Assembly: GCA_965214635.1 (NCBI GenBank)
Contig: OZ243964.1
Coordinates: forward strand, 744,001 to 808,000
Direction: 5' to 3'
Length of the DNA: 64,000 nt
From: Bin90 sp965214635
GTDB lineage: Bacteria; Chloroflexota; Dehalococcoidia; Lucifugimonadales; JADFKI01
The notes beneath the pieces were generated by a model, which was given only the letters and a program-made list of their open reading frames with translations, did no database searches and was not told where the DNA came from. Of this stretch, positions 1 to 7,971 are shown in pieces; positions within the stretch are counted from its first letter, which is position 1, and every line of letters begins with the position of its first letter. The translations under genes and the position numbers were made by a program.

Positions 1-14
1 ATGAGGCAAGCCAC

Positions 15-1226
15 ATGCAGCAGCTCATAGCGATTGTGGGCAGAGACCATCAGCTGCACGCCGTCAATATAGATGCGGACAACCCGCAACTGCTGCCGCT
101 CACCCCGCCCGAGCAGCGCTGCGCTTGGCCCACATGGTCACCCAACGCGGCGCATCTGACCTACTCCGTCTATCCAGCGGCGGGCAGCAATGGACAGGGC
201 GCTTTTCGCCTCATCCGCAAGCGAGTGGCGTGCGGCTTCGACATACAACAAAACGGCGAATCTCGCACGCTGTATGTCAACGAACCCGGCTCAAACCCCA
301 TCGCCCATGACACACCGCACTACACGATGTGGTCGCCGGACGGCAAGAAAGTGGCGTTCGTAGCGCAGCGACGAAACGCTGGACTGTGCCTCAGTGTATC
401 CAACCCGGCGGACGGTTCTGCACAACCGCATCGGATACTCGACGGTGCGCCTATGTACTTCTGTTGGACGCGTGATTCGCAACAAATAGTGGCTCACACA
501 CACCAGCTGCACTATCTCATCAACCTGAATGACGACGACATTACGCCGGCGCAAGTGCCGGTGGTCTCGCTCGGCTACATGGCGCCTTCCGCAAGCCCGA
601 CCGACGACACAGTGGCTATCTGCGGCGCTATCTCTGACACACAGCAGGGCATCCTGCTTGCGAACACGAACGAGGGTGGCGCCGAGATAGCGGCAGAGAT
701 GTCCGGCGCAATCGGATTCTCTTGGAGTCCAAACGGCTCGCATCTAGCTGTGGCAAGCCGCCTCGACCGCGCCAGCGGCTGCTATGGTCAGCTCGGAATG
801 CTCGATATCGAGGCTGGTGGCCATCCCAAAGCCGCGCTCCGCCCGCTCCTAGACGAGCCGCTCCTGTGCTTCTTTTGGTCGCCAGACGGCACAAAGATTG
901 CGTACATCACGCCATCAGAGAACGCGAACGGCTCGGTGCGCTGGGGCGTGCTAGACATCGACAGCGGCGAACGGCGCTACCTCGCAGACTTCCGTCCCAG
1001 CCGCGAGCAGCTAACGATGTTCATGTTCTTCGACCAGTACGCCCAATCGCATCGGGTGTGGTCGTCCGACAGCCAACGGCTGCTGTTCGCCGGAGTCCCA
1101 GGGTGGCAGCAAACACGCGTTCCCCTGCCTGACGCCAATGTGTGCGGCGTCTATATGGCGGACACACTTGGCAGCGGCTCGGCGTCGCTCGTGGGCGAAG
1201 GCTCGCTCGGCGTCTGGTCGCCCTAA
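15..1226 (+). CDS. TolB/WD40-like beta-propeller protein, possibly 5'-truncated
   Basis: A 403-residue protein built of repeated WSPxG/WSxD blade motifs (WPTWSPNAAHL, MWSPDGKKVAF, FSWSPNGSHLAVAS, FFWSPDGTKIAY, VWSSDSQRLLFAG), the pattern of TolB-type six/seven-blade propellers. Such proteins usually bind partners or peptides and have no catalytic site, and none is seen here. No signal peptide is visible from the ATG at 15. The frame is open back to the window edge, so the true start may lie upstream. A clear paralogue sits at 45561-46841; both share a PSREQLTM...FFDQYA segment near the C terminus. Precise role unknown. Confidence 0.75.
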   Translation: MQQLIAIVGRDHQLHAVNIDADNPQLLPLTPPEQRCAWPTWSPNAAHLTYSVYPAAGSNGQGAFRLIRKRVACGFDIQQNGESRTLYVNEPGSNPIAHDTPHYTMWSPDGKKVAFVAQRRNAGLCLSVSNPADGSAQPHRILDGAPMYFCWTRDSQQIVAHTHQLHYLINLNDDDITPAQVPVVSLGYMAPSASPTDDTVAICGAISDTQQGILLANTNEGGAEIAAEMSGAIGFSWSPNGSHLAVASRLDRASGCYGQLGMLDIEAGGHPKAALRPLLDEPLLCFFWSPDGTKIAYITPSENANGSVRWGVLDIDSGERRYLADFRPSREQLTMFMFFDQYAQSHRVWSSDSQRLLFAGVPGWQQTRVPLPDANVCGVYMADTLGSGSASLVGEGSLGVWSP

Positions 1227-1309
1227 TAACCGCCGCTCCCCAGTAGCCCTCACGATTCTAGGTTATAGACAACATACACCCGGCGACTTCGCCCCGAGAC
1301 TCAAAAGAT

Positions 1310-1338
1310 TTGACGCCCCGTCCCGTGATGGGTAGTAT
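1310..1338 (+). promoter_or_regulatory. Sigma-70-type promoter for comM
   Basis: TTGACG at 1310-1315 and TAGTAT at 1333-1338 are separated by 17 bases. The predicted start is about 25 bases before the comM ATG, whose ribosome site CGGAGGATG lies between. Confidence 0.5.
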
Positions 1339-1370
1339 AGCCGCCAAACCCTTACGGAGGATGCGCTAAC

Positions 1371-2912
1371 ATGCTTGCCAAAGCGGTAACCTGTGCGGTA
1401 GACGGGCTAGACGGCGTCATCGTGCAAGTAGAGGTGGACATATCGCCCGGACTGCCGATGTTCAATGTGGTGGGGTTGCCCGACGCCGCGGTCAAAGAGG
1501 CGCGCGAGCGTGTCCGCGCCGCCGTCCGAAATTCGGGCTGCGAGTTCCCGATGCGCCGCATCACCACAAGCATGGCTCCCGGCGACCTGCGCAAGGAGGG
1601 CACCGGCTACGACCTGCCCATTGCCGTGGCGATACTGCTGTGCAGCGGCGACATTACTACCATCCCCGAATCTGCCCTGTTCTTGGGTGAGCTGTCGCTC
1701 GACGGGACGCTGCGCCATACCAACGGCGTGCTGTCGATGGTCGCCGTCGGGCGCGACGAGGGCTTTCGTTCCGTGTTCGTTCCCGCTTGCAACGCCGAAG
1801 AAGCCGCTCTCATAGAGGGCGTCGATGTCTACCCCGTCAAGACGCTGGGCGAACTGCTGAACCACCTGAACGGACACGCCGCAATTGCGCCCCTGACACA
1901 GACCGCCCTGAACAGATCCACAGCGAATGGCGCACACATCAACGCCGGTCGCTATGTGGACATCGCCGATGTGCGCGGGCAGGAACACGCCAAGCGCGCC
2001 CTTGAAGTGGCGGCTGCCGGCGGACACAACATCCTGATGACCGGACCACCGGGCAGCGGCAAGACGCTGTTAGCGCGCGCCCTGCCCTCCATCATGCCCA
2101 CAATGACCCACGAAGAAGCCATCGATGTTACGAAGATATACAGCGTCAGCGGGCTGCTGCCAAACTCGTCGCCCCTCATCCAAGAGCGCCCATTTCGCGC
2201 GCCGCACTACACTATATCCAACAGCGGGCTAGTTGGCGGCGGCAGGATACCTCGCCCGGGCGAGGTAACCCTGAGCCATCGCGGAGTGCTGTTCTTGGAC
2301 GAACTGCCGGAGTTCGGACGCAGCGTGTTGGAGGTGCTGAGACAGCCCATAGAAGACAACGCCGTTACAATCAGCCGCGCACAAGGCTCGACCACCTACC
2401 CCGCCAACTTCATGCTCATCGCCGCACGAAACCCCTGCCCCTGCGGCTATAACCACGACTTGGAGAAGCTATGCGTGTGCAGCCCATCGGAAATAGACCG
2501 ATACAGCAAGCGCATCAGCGGCCCGCTAATGGACAGGATAGATGTGTTCGTTACCGTGCCGCGCGTGGATTATGATAAGCTGACCGGCGAGAACGCAGGC
2601 GAACCCTCCGAACAGGTGCGCAGCCGCGTCGAGAACGCAATCGCAATACAGCGCAAACGATTTGACGGCACACCCCTGCTGTTCAACTCCGAGATGGGGC
2701 CTAATGAGGTGTGGGAGTTCTGCCGCATGGACGATGCGGCGCAGGCGCTGATGAAGACGGCGATGAAGCGGTTTGGGCTGTCTGCGCGCGGCTACCATCG
2801 CATCCTGAAGCTGGCGCGCACGATAGCAGACCTAGGCGGCAGCCACGATGTCGTGCCTCCACATCTAGCAGAGGCACTGAACTACCGACTATCCGGCAGC
2901 GACCTAGAATGA
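1371..2912 (+). CDS. comM: YifB/ComM family Mg-chelatase-like AAA+ ATPase
   Basis: A full-length 513-residue member of the ComM/YifB family, hexameric helicases that promote branch migration during integration of transformed DNA in naturally competent bacteria, and are widely conserved elsewhere. The N-terminal ChlI-like domain (SPGLPMFNVVGLPD), Walker A GPPGSGKT (residues 225-232), Walker B LFLDEL (about 307), the RNPCPCGYN segment with paired cysteines, and the C-terminal FGLSARGYHRILKLARTIADL-type region are all visible. It stands alone with its own promoter and ribosome site. The family assignment is firm; a competence role in this organism is inference. Confidence 0.95.
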   Translation: MLAKAVTCAVDGLDGVIVQVEVDISPGLPMFNVVGLPDAAVKEARERVRAAVRNSGCEFPMRRITTSMAPGDLRKEGTGYDLPIAVAILLCSGDITTIPESALFLGELSLDGTLRHTNGVLSMVAVGRDEGFRSVFVPACNAEEAALIEGVDVYPVKTLGELLNHLNGHAAIAPLTQTALNRSTANGAHINAGRYVDIADVRGQEHAKRALEVAAAGGHNILMTGPPGSGKTLLARALPSIMPTMTHEEAIDVTKIYSVSGLLPNSSPLIQERPFRAPHYTISNSGLVGGGRIPRPGEVTLSHRGVLFLDELPEFGRSVLEVLRQPIEDNAVTISRAQGSTTYPANFMLIAARNPCPCGYNHDLEKLCVCSPSEIDRYSKRISGPLMDRIDVFVTVPRVDYDKLTGENAGEPSEQVRSRVENAIAIQRKRFDGTPLLFNSEMGPNEVWEFCRMDDAAQALMKTAMKRFGLSARGYHRILKLARTIADLGGSHDVVPPHLAEALNYRLSGSDLE

Positions 2913-3020
2913 GCGTAAGCGGCGGGGCTTGACGCACACATGGCTTTCGCAAGGCATGTCAACCTGCGGACATTCTTGCCGCAGCCCAGCACTAACTCAC
3001 CGCACAAGCCGACAAGAATC

Positions 3021-3662
3021 TTATCCCCCCGACTCGCTTGATACCGGTTCGCTTGCGCCGCCCCGCCGCATCATCCGCATCACCAGCAGATACGCTGCGA
3101 ACGCTGCCACCACCGCTACCGACGCCGCGATTATCACCACTTCCAAGCGCGTCTCTATGAACTCGTAGATGGATTCGCCAAACAGGAAGATAAGCCCACC
3201 GATGAGGAACATCCGCATTCCCCTGCCCACCAGTGAAGCGACGATAAACGGCGTCCGCTGCATGTCCATCACCCCCGCAGTAACAGCGAACACCTTGTAC
3301 GGGATGGGCGTAATGGCGGCGATGAGGATTGCCCAAGCGCCGTAACGATTGAACAACGCCTCTACCCTGTCCACTTTGTCTGCTGATACGAAGCGGTCTA
3401 GGATGGGTCTCCCCAGACGCTTGCCGAGCCAGTGCCCCACAAGCGCCCCCGCCACTGATGCCAGCGTAGTGATTGCGGCGAACAGCAGTGCCGCTTTCGG
3501 CTGCAAGAACGACATCCCTATTAGCAGCGGGTCCGGCGGTATCGGGAAGAATATAGCCTCCGTGAATGCGGTGGCGGCAAGCACGGCAATCGCCCACTCG
3601 CTGTCCGCAAACCCAACCACCCAGTGCGAAAGTTCGCGCACAAGTTCAATCAGTTCGCTCAT
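3021..3662 (-). CDS. DedA/YqaA-type VTT-domain membrane protein
   Basis: A 213-residue integral membrane protein with several hydrophobic segments. It carries the family hallmarks FFPIPPDPLLIG (re-entrant loop, about residues 38-50), GHWLGKRLGRP (G-x3-G, about 77-87) and a second re-entrant motif AAITPIPYKVFAVTAG (about 115-130). DedA/VTT proteins act as lipid flippases or scramblases, for example for undecaprenyl phosphate. A final hydrophobic helix is followed by a short basic and Ser/Glu tail. It is the last gene of a minus-strand series downstream of the ketopantoate-reductase-like gene. The substrate is not deducible. Confidence 0.85.
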   Translation of the reverse strand: MSELIELVRELSHWVVGFADSEWAIAVLAATAFTEAIFFPIPPDPLLIGMSFLQPKAALLFAAITTLASVAGALVGHWLGKRLGRPILDRFVSADKVDRVEALFNRYGAWAILIAAITPIPYKVFAVTAGVMDMQRTPFIVASLVGRGMRMFLIGGLIFLFGESIYEFIETRLEVVIIAASVAVVAAFAAYLLVMRMMRRGGASEPVSSESGG

Positions 3663-3753
3663 ATACTAATACACACTCCACGCTGCGCTGCACCTCGCGC
3701 AAGGAATCCCTTCCAGATGACACCGGACAAGCCTGCCGAATACGGGCAAGCCA

Positions 3754-4806
3754 TTACGCTAGCCCAGCCAGATCTAGCACACGCTCCACATTAGACGGAG
3801 ACGGCACAATCTCGCCGTCGTCGATGCCCTGCATCACTTGCACAATGGCGGCGTTCACTGGTGTTGGCACGCCCACATCGCGCCCTCTGTCCACGATGTA
3901 GCCGTTCATGAACGCCGCTTCTGTGCGCCTGCCCTTCGCCACATCCTGCGCCATCGAGGACTTCCAGTCGGCAGCGCCCGACTTGGGCATAAGCCCAGCG
4001 TCCAAGTCCTCGAACACATCGCCTTGCTCCGCCTGCGCCCAAGTGCTTGCGGCTACCCCGCTTATCGGCTCTATGTCGTAGTTGAGCGCAAGTCCCACCT
4101 GCGCCGATTCCTTGGCAATCTGTATCTGCAAGAGGCGCGCACGGGGGTTCTCCGCATAGCCCTGCGACCCTAACCCAGTCATTGCGCCAACCGGGTTGCC
4201 GATGGAGTTGGTGGTGAGTTTAGACCACCGCTCGCCCCAGATGTTGGATGTGGCGCGCGAGCCGTCTATGCAGCTTAGCATATCGGCTATTTCCTGCACA
4301 CGCGGCGTGATTCTGCCGTGCAGTTCCCCCACGCGGAACACATCGTGGCCGCGCTCGCGCCCGGGCGTACCGCCGCGTGTTACATGTCCCGGCTCCCACA
4401 GCGCAACCGTGATGCTAGACATCACGCAGCCCACCTGCCGCTCATATCCCACTATGGACGCCGTGAGTTGGTCGTTCATACAGTTTTGGCTATTGACCAC
4501 CACGCCATCCGCAGCCAGCAGCCGCTTGACGAAGTGGCTCGACCACTCCGTGTCGTAGGACTTCATCGCAAGGAAGATGATGTCGAAACGGCGCTGGAGC
4601 TGCCATGCGTCCGCAAGGTGAACCGCATTCACAGGAACGGTGAAGTCGCCTTGGCTACCAGACGCTCGCAGTCCGTTGGCGCTCATAGCGTCCACATGCT
4701 CGCCCCACATGTCTATCAGCGTGATGTCGTGTCCATCACGCGTCAGAAACGCTCCGATGCAGCTCCCCGCAGCGCCTGCCCCGAATATCGCAATTTTCTT
4801 GTCCAT
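3754..4806 (-). CDS. Ketopantoate reductase family (PanE/ApbA-like) oxidoreductase
   Basis: A 350-residue NAD(P)-dependent dehydrogenase of the 2-dehydropantoate 2-reductase family. The N-terminal dinucleotide site is GAGAAGSCIG; the C-terminal helical domain has ERWSKLTTNSIGNP (catalytic Lys and substrate Asn) and the SSMAQDVAKGRRTE...NGYI segment typical of ApbA_C. It is about 50 residues longer than classical PanE, as in many catabolic paralogues. It follows the 5-oxoprolinase genes by 77 bases on the same strand, so a role in oxidising or reducing a short hydroxy/keto acid is as likely as pantothenate synthesis. Confidence 0.85.
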   Translation of the reverse strand: MDKKIAIFGAGAAGSCIGAFLTRDGHDITLIDMWGEHVDAMSANGLRASGSQGDFTVPVNAVHLADAWQLQRRFDIIFLAMKSYDTEWSSHFVKRLLAADGVVVNSQNCMNDQLTASIVGYERQVGCVMSSITVALWEPGHVTRGGTPGRERGHDVFRVGELHGRITPRVQEIADMLSCIDGSRATSNIWGERWSKLTTNSIGNPVGAMTGLGSQGYAENPRARLLQIQIAKESAQVGLALNYDIEPISGVAASTWAQAEQGDVFEDLDAGLMPKSGAADWKSSMAQDVAKGRRTEAAFMNGYIVDRGRDVGVPTPVNAAIVQVMQGIDDGEIVPSPSNVERVLDLAGLA

Positions 4807-4883
4807 AAGTTCTCCCTGCTTAATCTATCAGTTCGCCTGTCGGTCGGTGGGGAATCTGCAGTTAGCTAAAATCAAGGCTGCTG

Positions 4884-6020
4884 TTAATCGCGACGCCGCA
4901 CTCTGATGTCGATATCGAAGGTCTGACCGCCTACGGTAACGCTGCCAGTCCGTGCGCTGTCTGCGGCGGACAGCAGCGTAACAGGAACGCCGTCAGCATC
5001 CGGTATGTCCACGACCTCCCCGTTCACGATTGCTGCGATGCGCGTCATAGCTGCGGGGTCTGTGGATTGGCGTATGGCGTCCAATAGCGCCTCTTGTTCG
5101 TGCAGCGCCGCCTGCGCCTCCTCGACAGGCACGGCACGGAACCGCAGTGTGTTGCCCGGCATCGCCTGCGCTATCTTGCTGATGTCCACTGTGGCGACGG
5201 TCGCAATCTTGGTATAGCCACCGGTTGTGCCTCGGTCGGCGAGCAGGATGATTGGTTGCCCGTCGCCCGGCACCTGCACTGCGCCCATTGGCGTGCCATC
5301 CGATATGACATCCGGTCCCGATATGTGCTCGACAGGCGGGCCCTCCAAGCGGCAGCCCATGCGGTCTGTGTGGATGGACACGGCGTACTCTGCGCTGAGG
5401 AATGTGCGTATCCCCGCATCCGTGAACGCCGAATCCTGCGGGCCCAGCACGACCCGAACCGTATGCTCGCGCCCATACTGCGGCACTGCATCCGAGGGCA
5501 TTTGCCCGTGCAGAAGTGCATCCTGCTTGGTATGCGCGCCAGCGTGCAGCACATCGCCCGCTTTGAGCGCCCTGCCGTCCAGCCCGCCGATGCCCGCCTT
5601 CATATAAGTGGAGCGGCTGCCCATCACCAACGGCACATCCACCCCGCCTGCAATCGCAAGATACGCCCGTATGCCATCGCGCGGTGTCCCAAATGCGAGG
5701 ATGTCGCCCGCCTTGCCATACACCGCCTGCCACATGGGGACGGGCAGCCCGTCTAGCATGGGCTGTACATCTGCGCCCGTTATCGCAAAGCAGGTGTCCG
5801 CAAGCAGCCGTATCTGCGGCCCCAGCACCGTCGCTTCCAAAGCAGCGTCGCCGTCTGCGTTACCCACAAGCAGGTTGGCACAGCGCAGTGCAAACGAGTC
5901 CATCGCCCCTGCTACCGGCATCCCAAAGCGCTGATAGCCAAAACGCCCCTTGTCCTGCACGCTCGTGAGCATCCCGGGGCGCAGGATTTCCAGCGTTGGT
6001 TTGCCGCGCGGTTCAGCCAT
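4884..6020 (-). CDS. pxpC: 5-oxoprolinase subunit C (biotin-dependent carboxyltransferase-like)
   Basis: A 378-residue protein of the KipA/AHS2 family, the C subunit of the ATP-dependent 5-oxoprolinase PxpABC that opens pyroglutamate to glutamate. The N-terminal LRPGMLTSVQDKGRFGYQRF segment and MPVAGAMDSFALRCANLLVGN are diagnostic; the central HTDRMGCRLEGP and GAVQVPGDGQPIIL also fit. It overlaps pxpB by 8 bases, so the two are translationally coupled. Length is about 50 residues above short family members because of the C-terminal tail. Confidence 0.93.
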   Translation of the reverse strand: MAEPRGKPTLEILRPGMLTSVQDKGRFGYQRFGMPVAGAMDSFALRCANLLVGNADGDAALEATVLGPQIRLLADTCFAITGADVQPMLDGLPVPMWQAVYGKAGDILAFGTPRDGIRAYLAIAGGVDVPLVMGSRSTYMKAGIGGLDGRALKAGDVLHAGAHTKQDALLHGQMPSDAVPQYGREHTVRVVLGPQDSAFTDAGIRTFLSAEYAVSIHTDRMGCRLEGPPVEHISGPDVISDGTPMGAVQVPGDGQPIILLADRGTTGGYTKIATVATVDISKIAQAMPGNTLRFRAVPVEEAQAALHEQEALLDAIRQSTDPAAMTRIAAIVNGEVVDIPDADGVPVTLLSAADSARTGSVTVGGQTFDIDIRVRRRD

Positions 6021-6762
6021 TAGCCATTCCTTCGCTGATGGTGTAATCGCCGGCTTCTACCTGCTGCAGGATTGCGTCATACTCTGCTTGGCTGCCGAGC
6101 GGTGTGAAGCGCACGAAGTCGCCGGCGTTCAGCAGCACCAGCGGGTTACGCTTGGGGTCGAACAGACGCAGCGGTGTGCGCCCGATGAGTTGCCATCCAC
6201 CCGGGCTTGCCACCGGGTACACCCCTGTTTGGCTTTCAGCGATGCCCACTGCGCCTGCAGGAATCACGGTTCGTGGCGATGTCAGGCGCGGCGTTGCCAG
6301 CCGCTCATCCAGCCCGCCGAGGTACGCAAACCCCGGGCTGAATCCCATCATGTAGACGAGGTAATCCACGCCCGAATGGATGGCGATGACCTCATCTTCT
6401 GATACGCCGGCGTGCTGTGCCACGAACCCGATGTCAGGCCCCATATCGCCGCCGTACAGCGTGGGAACATGCACCACACGCGCACCCGCTGCCGCATCGC
6501 CAGCTTGGTCGCTCAGTAAGCATTTCAACTTCGCCCGCAGCTCCGACGCCGTGAGCAGCATCGGGTCATAGTAGACCAGCGCAGAGCGGTAGGTTGGCAG
6601 GAAGTCGAACACTCCACGCAGTTCGCCACTTTGCGCAGCAGCGTCGATAGCGGCACAGAGATTATGCACTCGGTGGTTCAGCTGCGGGTCTATAGCATCG
6701 CCCAGCTCCACCACTAGGGCGCTGTCGCCGGCAGGCAGAAAGAGCGGCTCATCGTAAATCAA
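6013..6762 (-). CDS. pxpB: 5-oxoprolinase subunit B (KipI/AHS1 family)
   Basis: A 249-residue KipI-like protein, partner of PxpC in 5-oxoprolinase. Visible are the N-terminal GDSALVVELGDAID, the FDFLPTYRSALVYYDP strand, and the C-terminal cyclophilin-like core with MMGFSPGFAYLGGLDERLATPR, VPAGAVGIAESQTGVYP and SPGGWQLIGRTP, which are the family signatures. It overlaps pxpA by 4 bases (ATGA) and pxpC by 8 bases, giving the operon order pxpA-pxpB-pxpC. Confidence 0.95.
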   Translation of the reverse strand: MIYDEPLFLPAGDSALVVELGDAIDPQLNHRVHNLCAAIDAAAQSGELRGVFDFLPTYRSALVYYDPMLLTASELRAKLKCLLSDQAGDAAAGARVVHVPTLYGGDMGPDIGFVAQHAGVSEDEVIAIHSGVDYLVYMMGFSPGFAYLGGLDERLATPRLTSPRTVIPAGAVGIAESQTGVYPVASPGGWQLIGRTPLRLFDPKRNPLVLLNAGDFVRFTPLGSQAEYDAILQQVEAGDYTISEGMANG

Positions 6763-7523
6763 AGCATTTCACCAATCGGCAGTATCTCCACGCCGGCAGC
6801 AGTCAGCTCATGTTTCAGCGACTTCGCCATCTCCACGGCGCCGGGTGTGTCCCCGTGCAGACAAAGGCTGTCCGCCTGCACATCTATCGTTTCGCCGTTG
6901 ATGGCGACGGCTTTCCCCTCAGTTACCATCTGCAAGCTGCGTTCCACCACCTCGCTTGTGTCATGTATGACGGAGCCGGGTTGGCTGCGGGCTACGAGCG
7001 TGCCGTCGGGGTTGAGCGCGCGGTCGGCGAATATCTCTCGCGCCACGCGCAGCCCCAAGTCTTCTGCGATGTCGACCCAGCGCGAGCCTGCAAGCGCAAC
7101 CAGTATCATTCGCTCGTCCAATTCAAGAATAGCCTCGCAAATAGCATGGGCAAGCGGTTCGTCATTGACCGCCATGTTGTACATAGCGCCGTGCGGCTTG
7201 ACATGCTGAAGGCGCTTGTCCGCAGTGAACGCCTGCAGCGCTCCCACCTGATAGGTGATGTCGTTCTTCGCTTCGTCCGCAGTTACTACCATGTTGCGCC
7301 TGCCGAAGCCGTTCAGGTCGGGGAAGCTGGGGTGTGCGCCGATGCCCACGCCGTGCTGCTGTGCCAAGTCCACCGTATGCCGCATCCACATCGGGTCGCC
7401 GGCATGAAAGCCACAAGCGATGTTGGCGGATGTGATGTGCTTTATTACCTCTTCGTCAAAGCCCATCTTGTACATCCCAAAGCTTTCGCCCATATCGCAG
7501 TTGAAGTCAATCCGTGCCGACAT
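6759..7523 (-). CDS. pxpA: 5-oxoprolinase subunit A (LamB/YcsF family)
   Basis: The LamB/YcsF subunit of 5-oxoprolinase, 254 residues. Hallmarks: FNCDMGESFGMYKMG at the start, TSANIACGFHAGDP, GAHPSFPDLNGFGRR, VKPHGAMYNMA and DRALNPDGTLVARSQPGS. I place the start at 7523 and not at the longer ATG at 7619. MSARIDFNCD is the usual N terminus, GGGAGGG lies 6 bases upstream, and a TATAAT element at 7590-7595 falls inside the longer reading frame. First gene of the pxpABC operon, which recycles pyroglutamate. Confidence 0.93.
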   Translation of the reverse strand: MSARIDFNCDMGESFGMYKMGFDEEVIKHITSANIACGFHAGDPMWMRHTVDLAQQHGVGIGAHPSFPDLNGFGRRNMVVTADEAKNDITYQVGALQAFTADKRLQHVKPHGAMYNMAVNDEPLAHAICEAILELDERMILVALAGSRWVDIAEDLGLRVAREIFADRALNPDGTLVARSQPGSVIHDTSEVVERSLQMVTEGKAVAINGETIDVQADSLCLHGDTPGAVEMAKSLKHELTAAGVEILPIGEML

Positions 7524-7589
7524 GTCGTCCCTCCCGTTTTTCAGCAACTCAGCATCAAGCGAGCACATCGCCCGTATCACGCACCCCAA

Positions 7590-7595
7590 ATTATA
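7590..7595 (-). promoter_or_regulatory. -10 element (TATAAT) for pxpABC
   Basis: A perfect TATAAT on the minus strand. A weak TGGCAA lies 17 bases upstream as a possible -35. It is about 67 bases before the chosen pxpA start and supports that start. Confidence 0.4.
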
Positions 7596-7623
7596 ATCCG
7601 TCAGCAAAACTCTTGCCACTGAC

Positions 7624-7971
7624 TATTGTTCGAGTATCGAGAAAATCGCAGGCTTTGGTAAGTAACCGAGCCTTTGTAACTTTTTTTGTTAGAGTATCGC
7701 TAGCGTGCTTGGGCGCAGTCGCCATATTCTATATATGCTATTCTACATTCATTCCCATAACCTTGACGACATTTATGTATAATCAGATGAGCACAGGCAT
7801 CGCATCGTCTGCCCACGCAGACAATTGGGTGATTGATGTCCGCATATTCAATTGCCATATAGTTGGCGCAATCGTAAGATTATGGATTAGATAGGCTGTC
7901 TTGCGTCAATGGCACGGCAGCGACTATGCATTCACCGATGACTCGGCGATAACCGCCGCAAGGAGTACAGT
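7624..7971. other. Intergenic region, 348 bases, no gene
   Basis: AT-richer than its surroundings, with a T7 run near 7680 and the octamer GAGTATCG twice (near 7631 and 7692). A TTGACG and a TATAAT (7778-7783) occur but only 9 bases apart, so they do not form a standard promoter. No convincing coding sequence; it presumably carries the start signals for the membrane fusion protein. Confidence 0.4.

Noticed and set aside
7524..7619. Longer N terminus for PxpA
   Set aside because: The extension has no homology pattern and contains the -10 element; a strong ribosome site precedes the ATG at 7523.
7763..7783. TTGACG plus TATAAT upstream of the membrane fusion protein as a promoter
   Set aside because: The boxes are only 9 bases apart; sigma-70 promoters need about 16-18.
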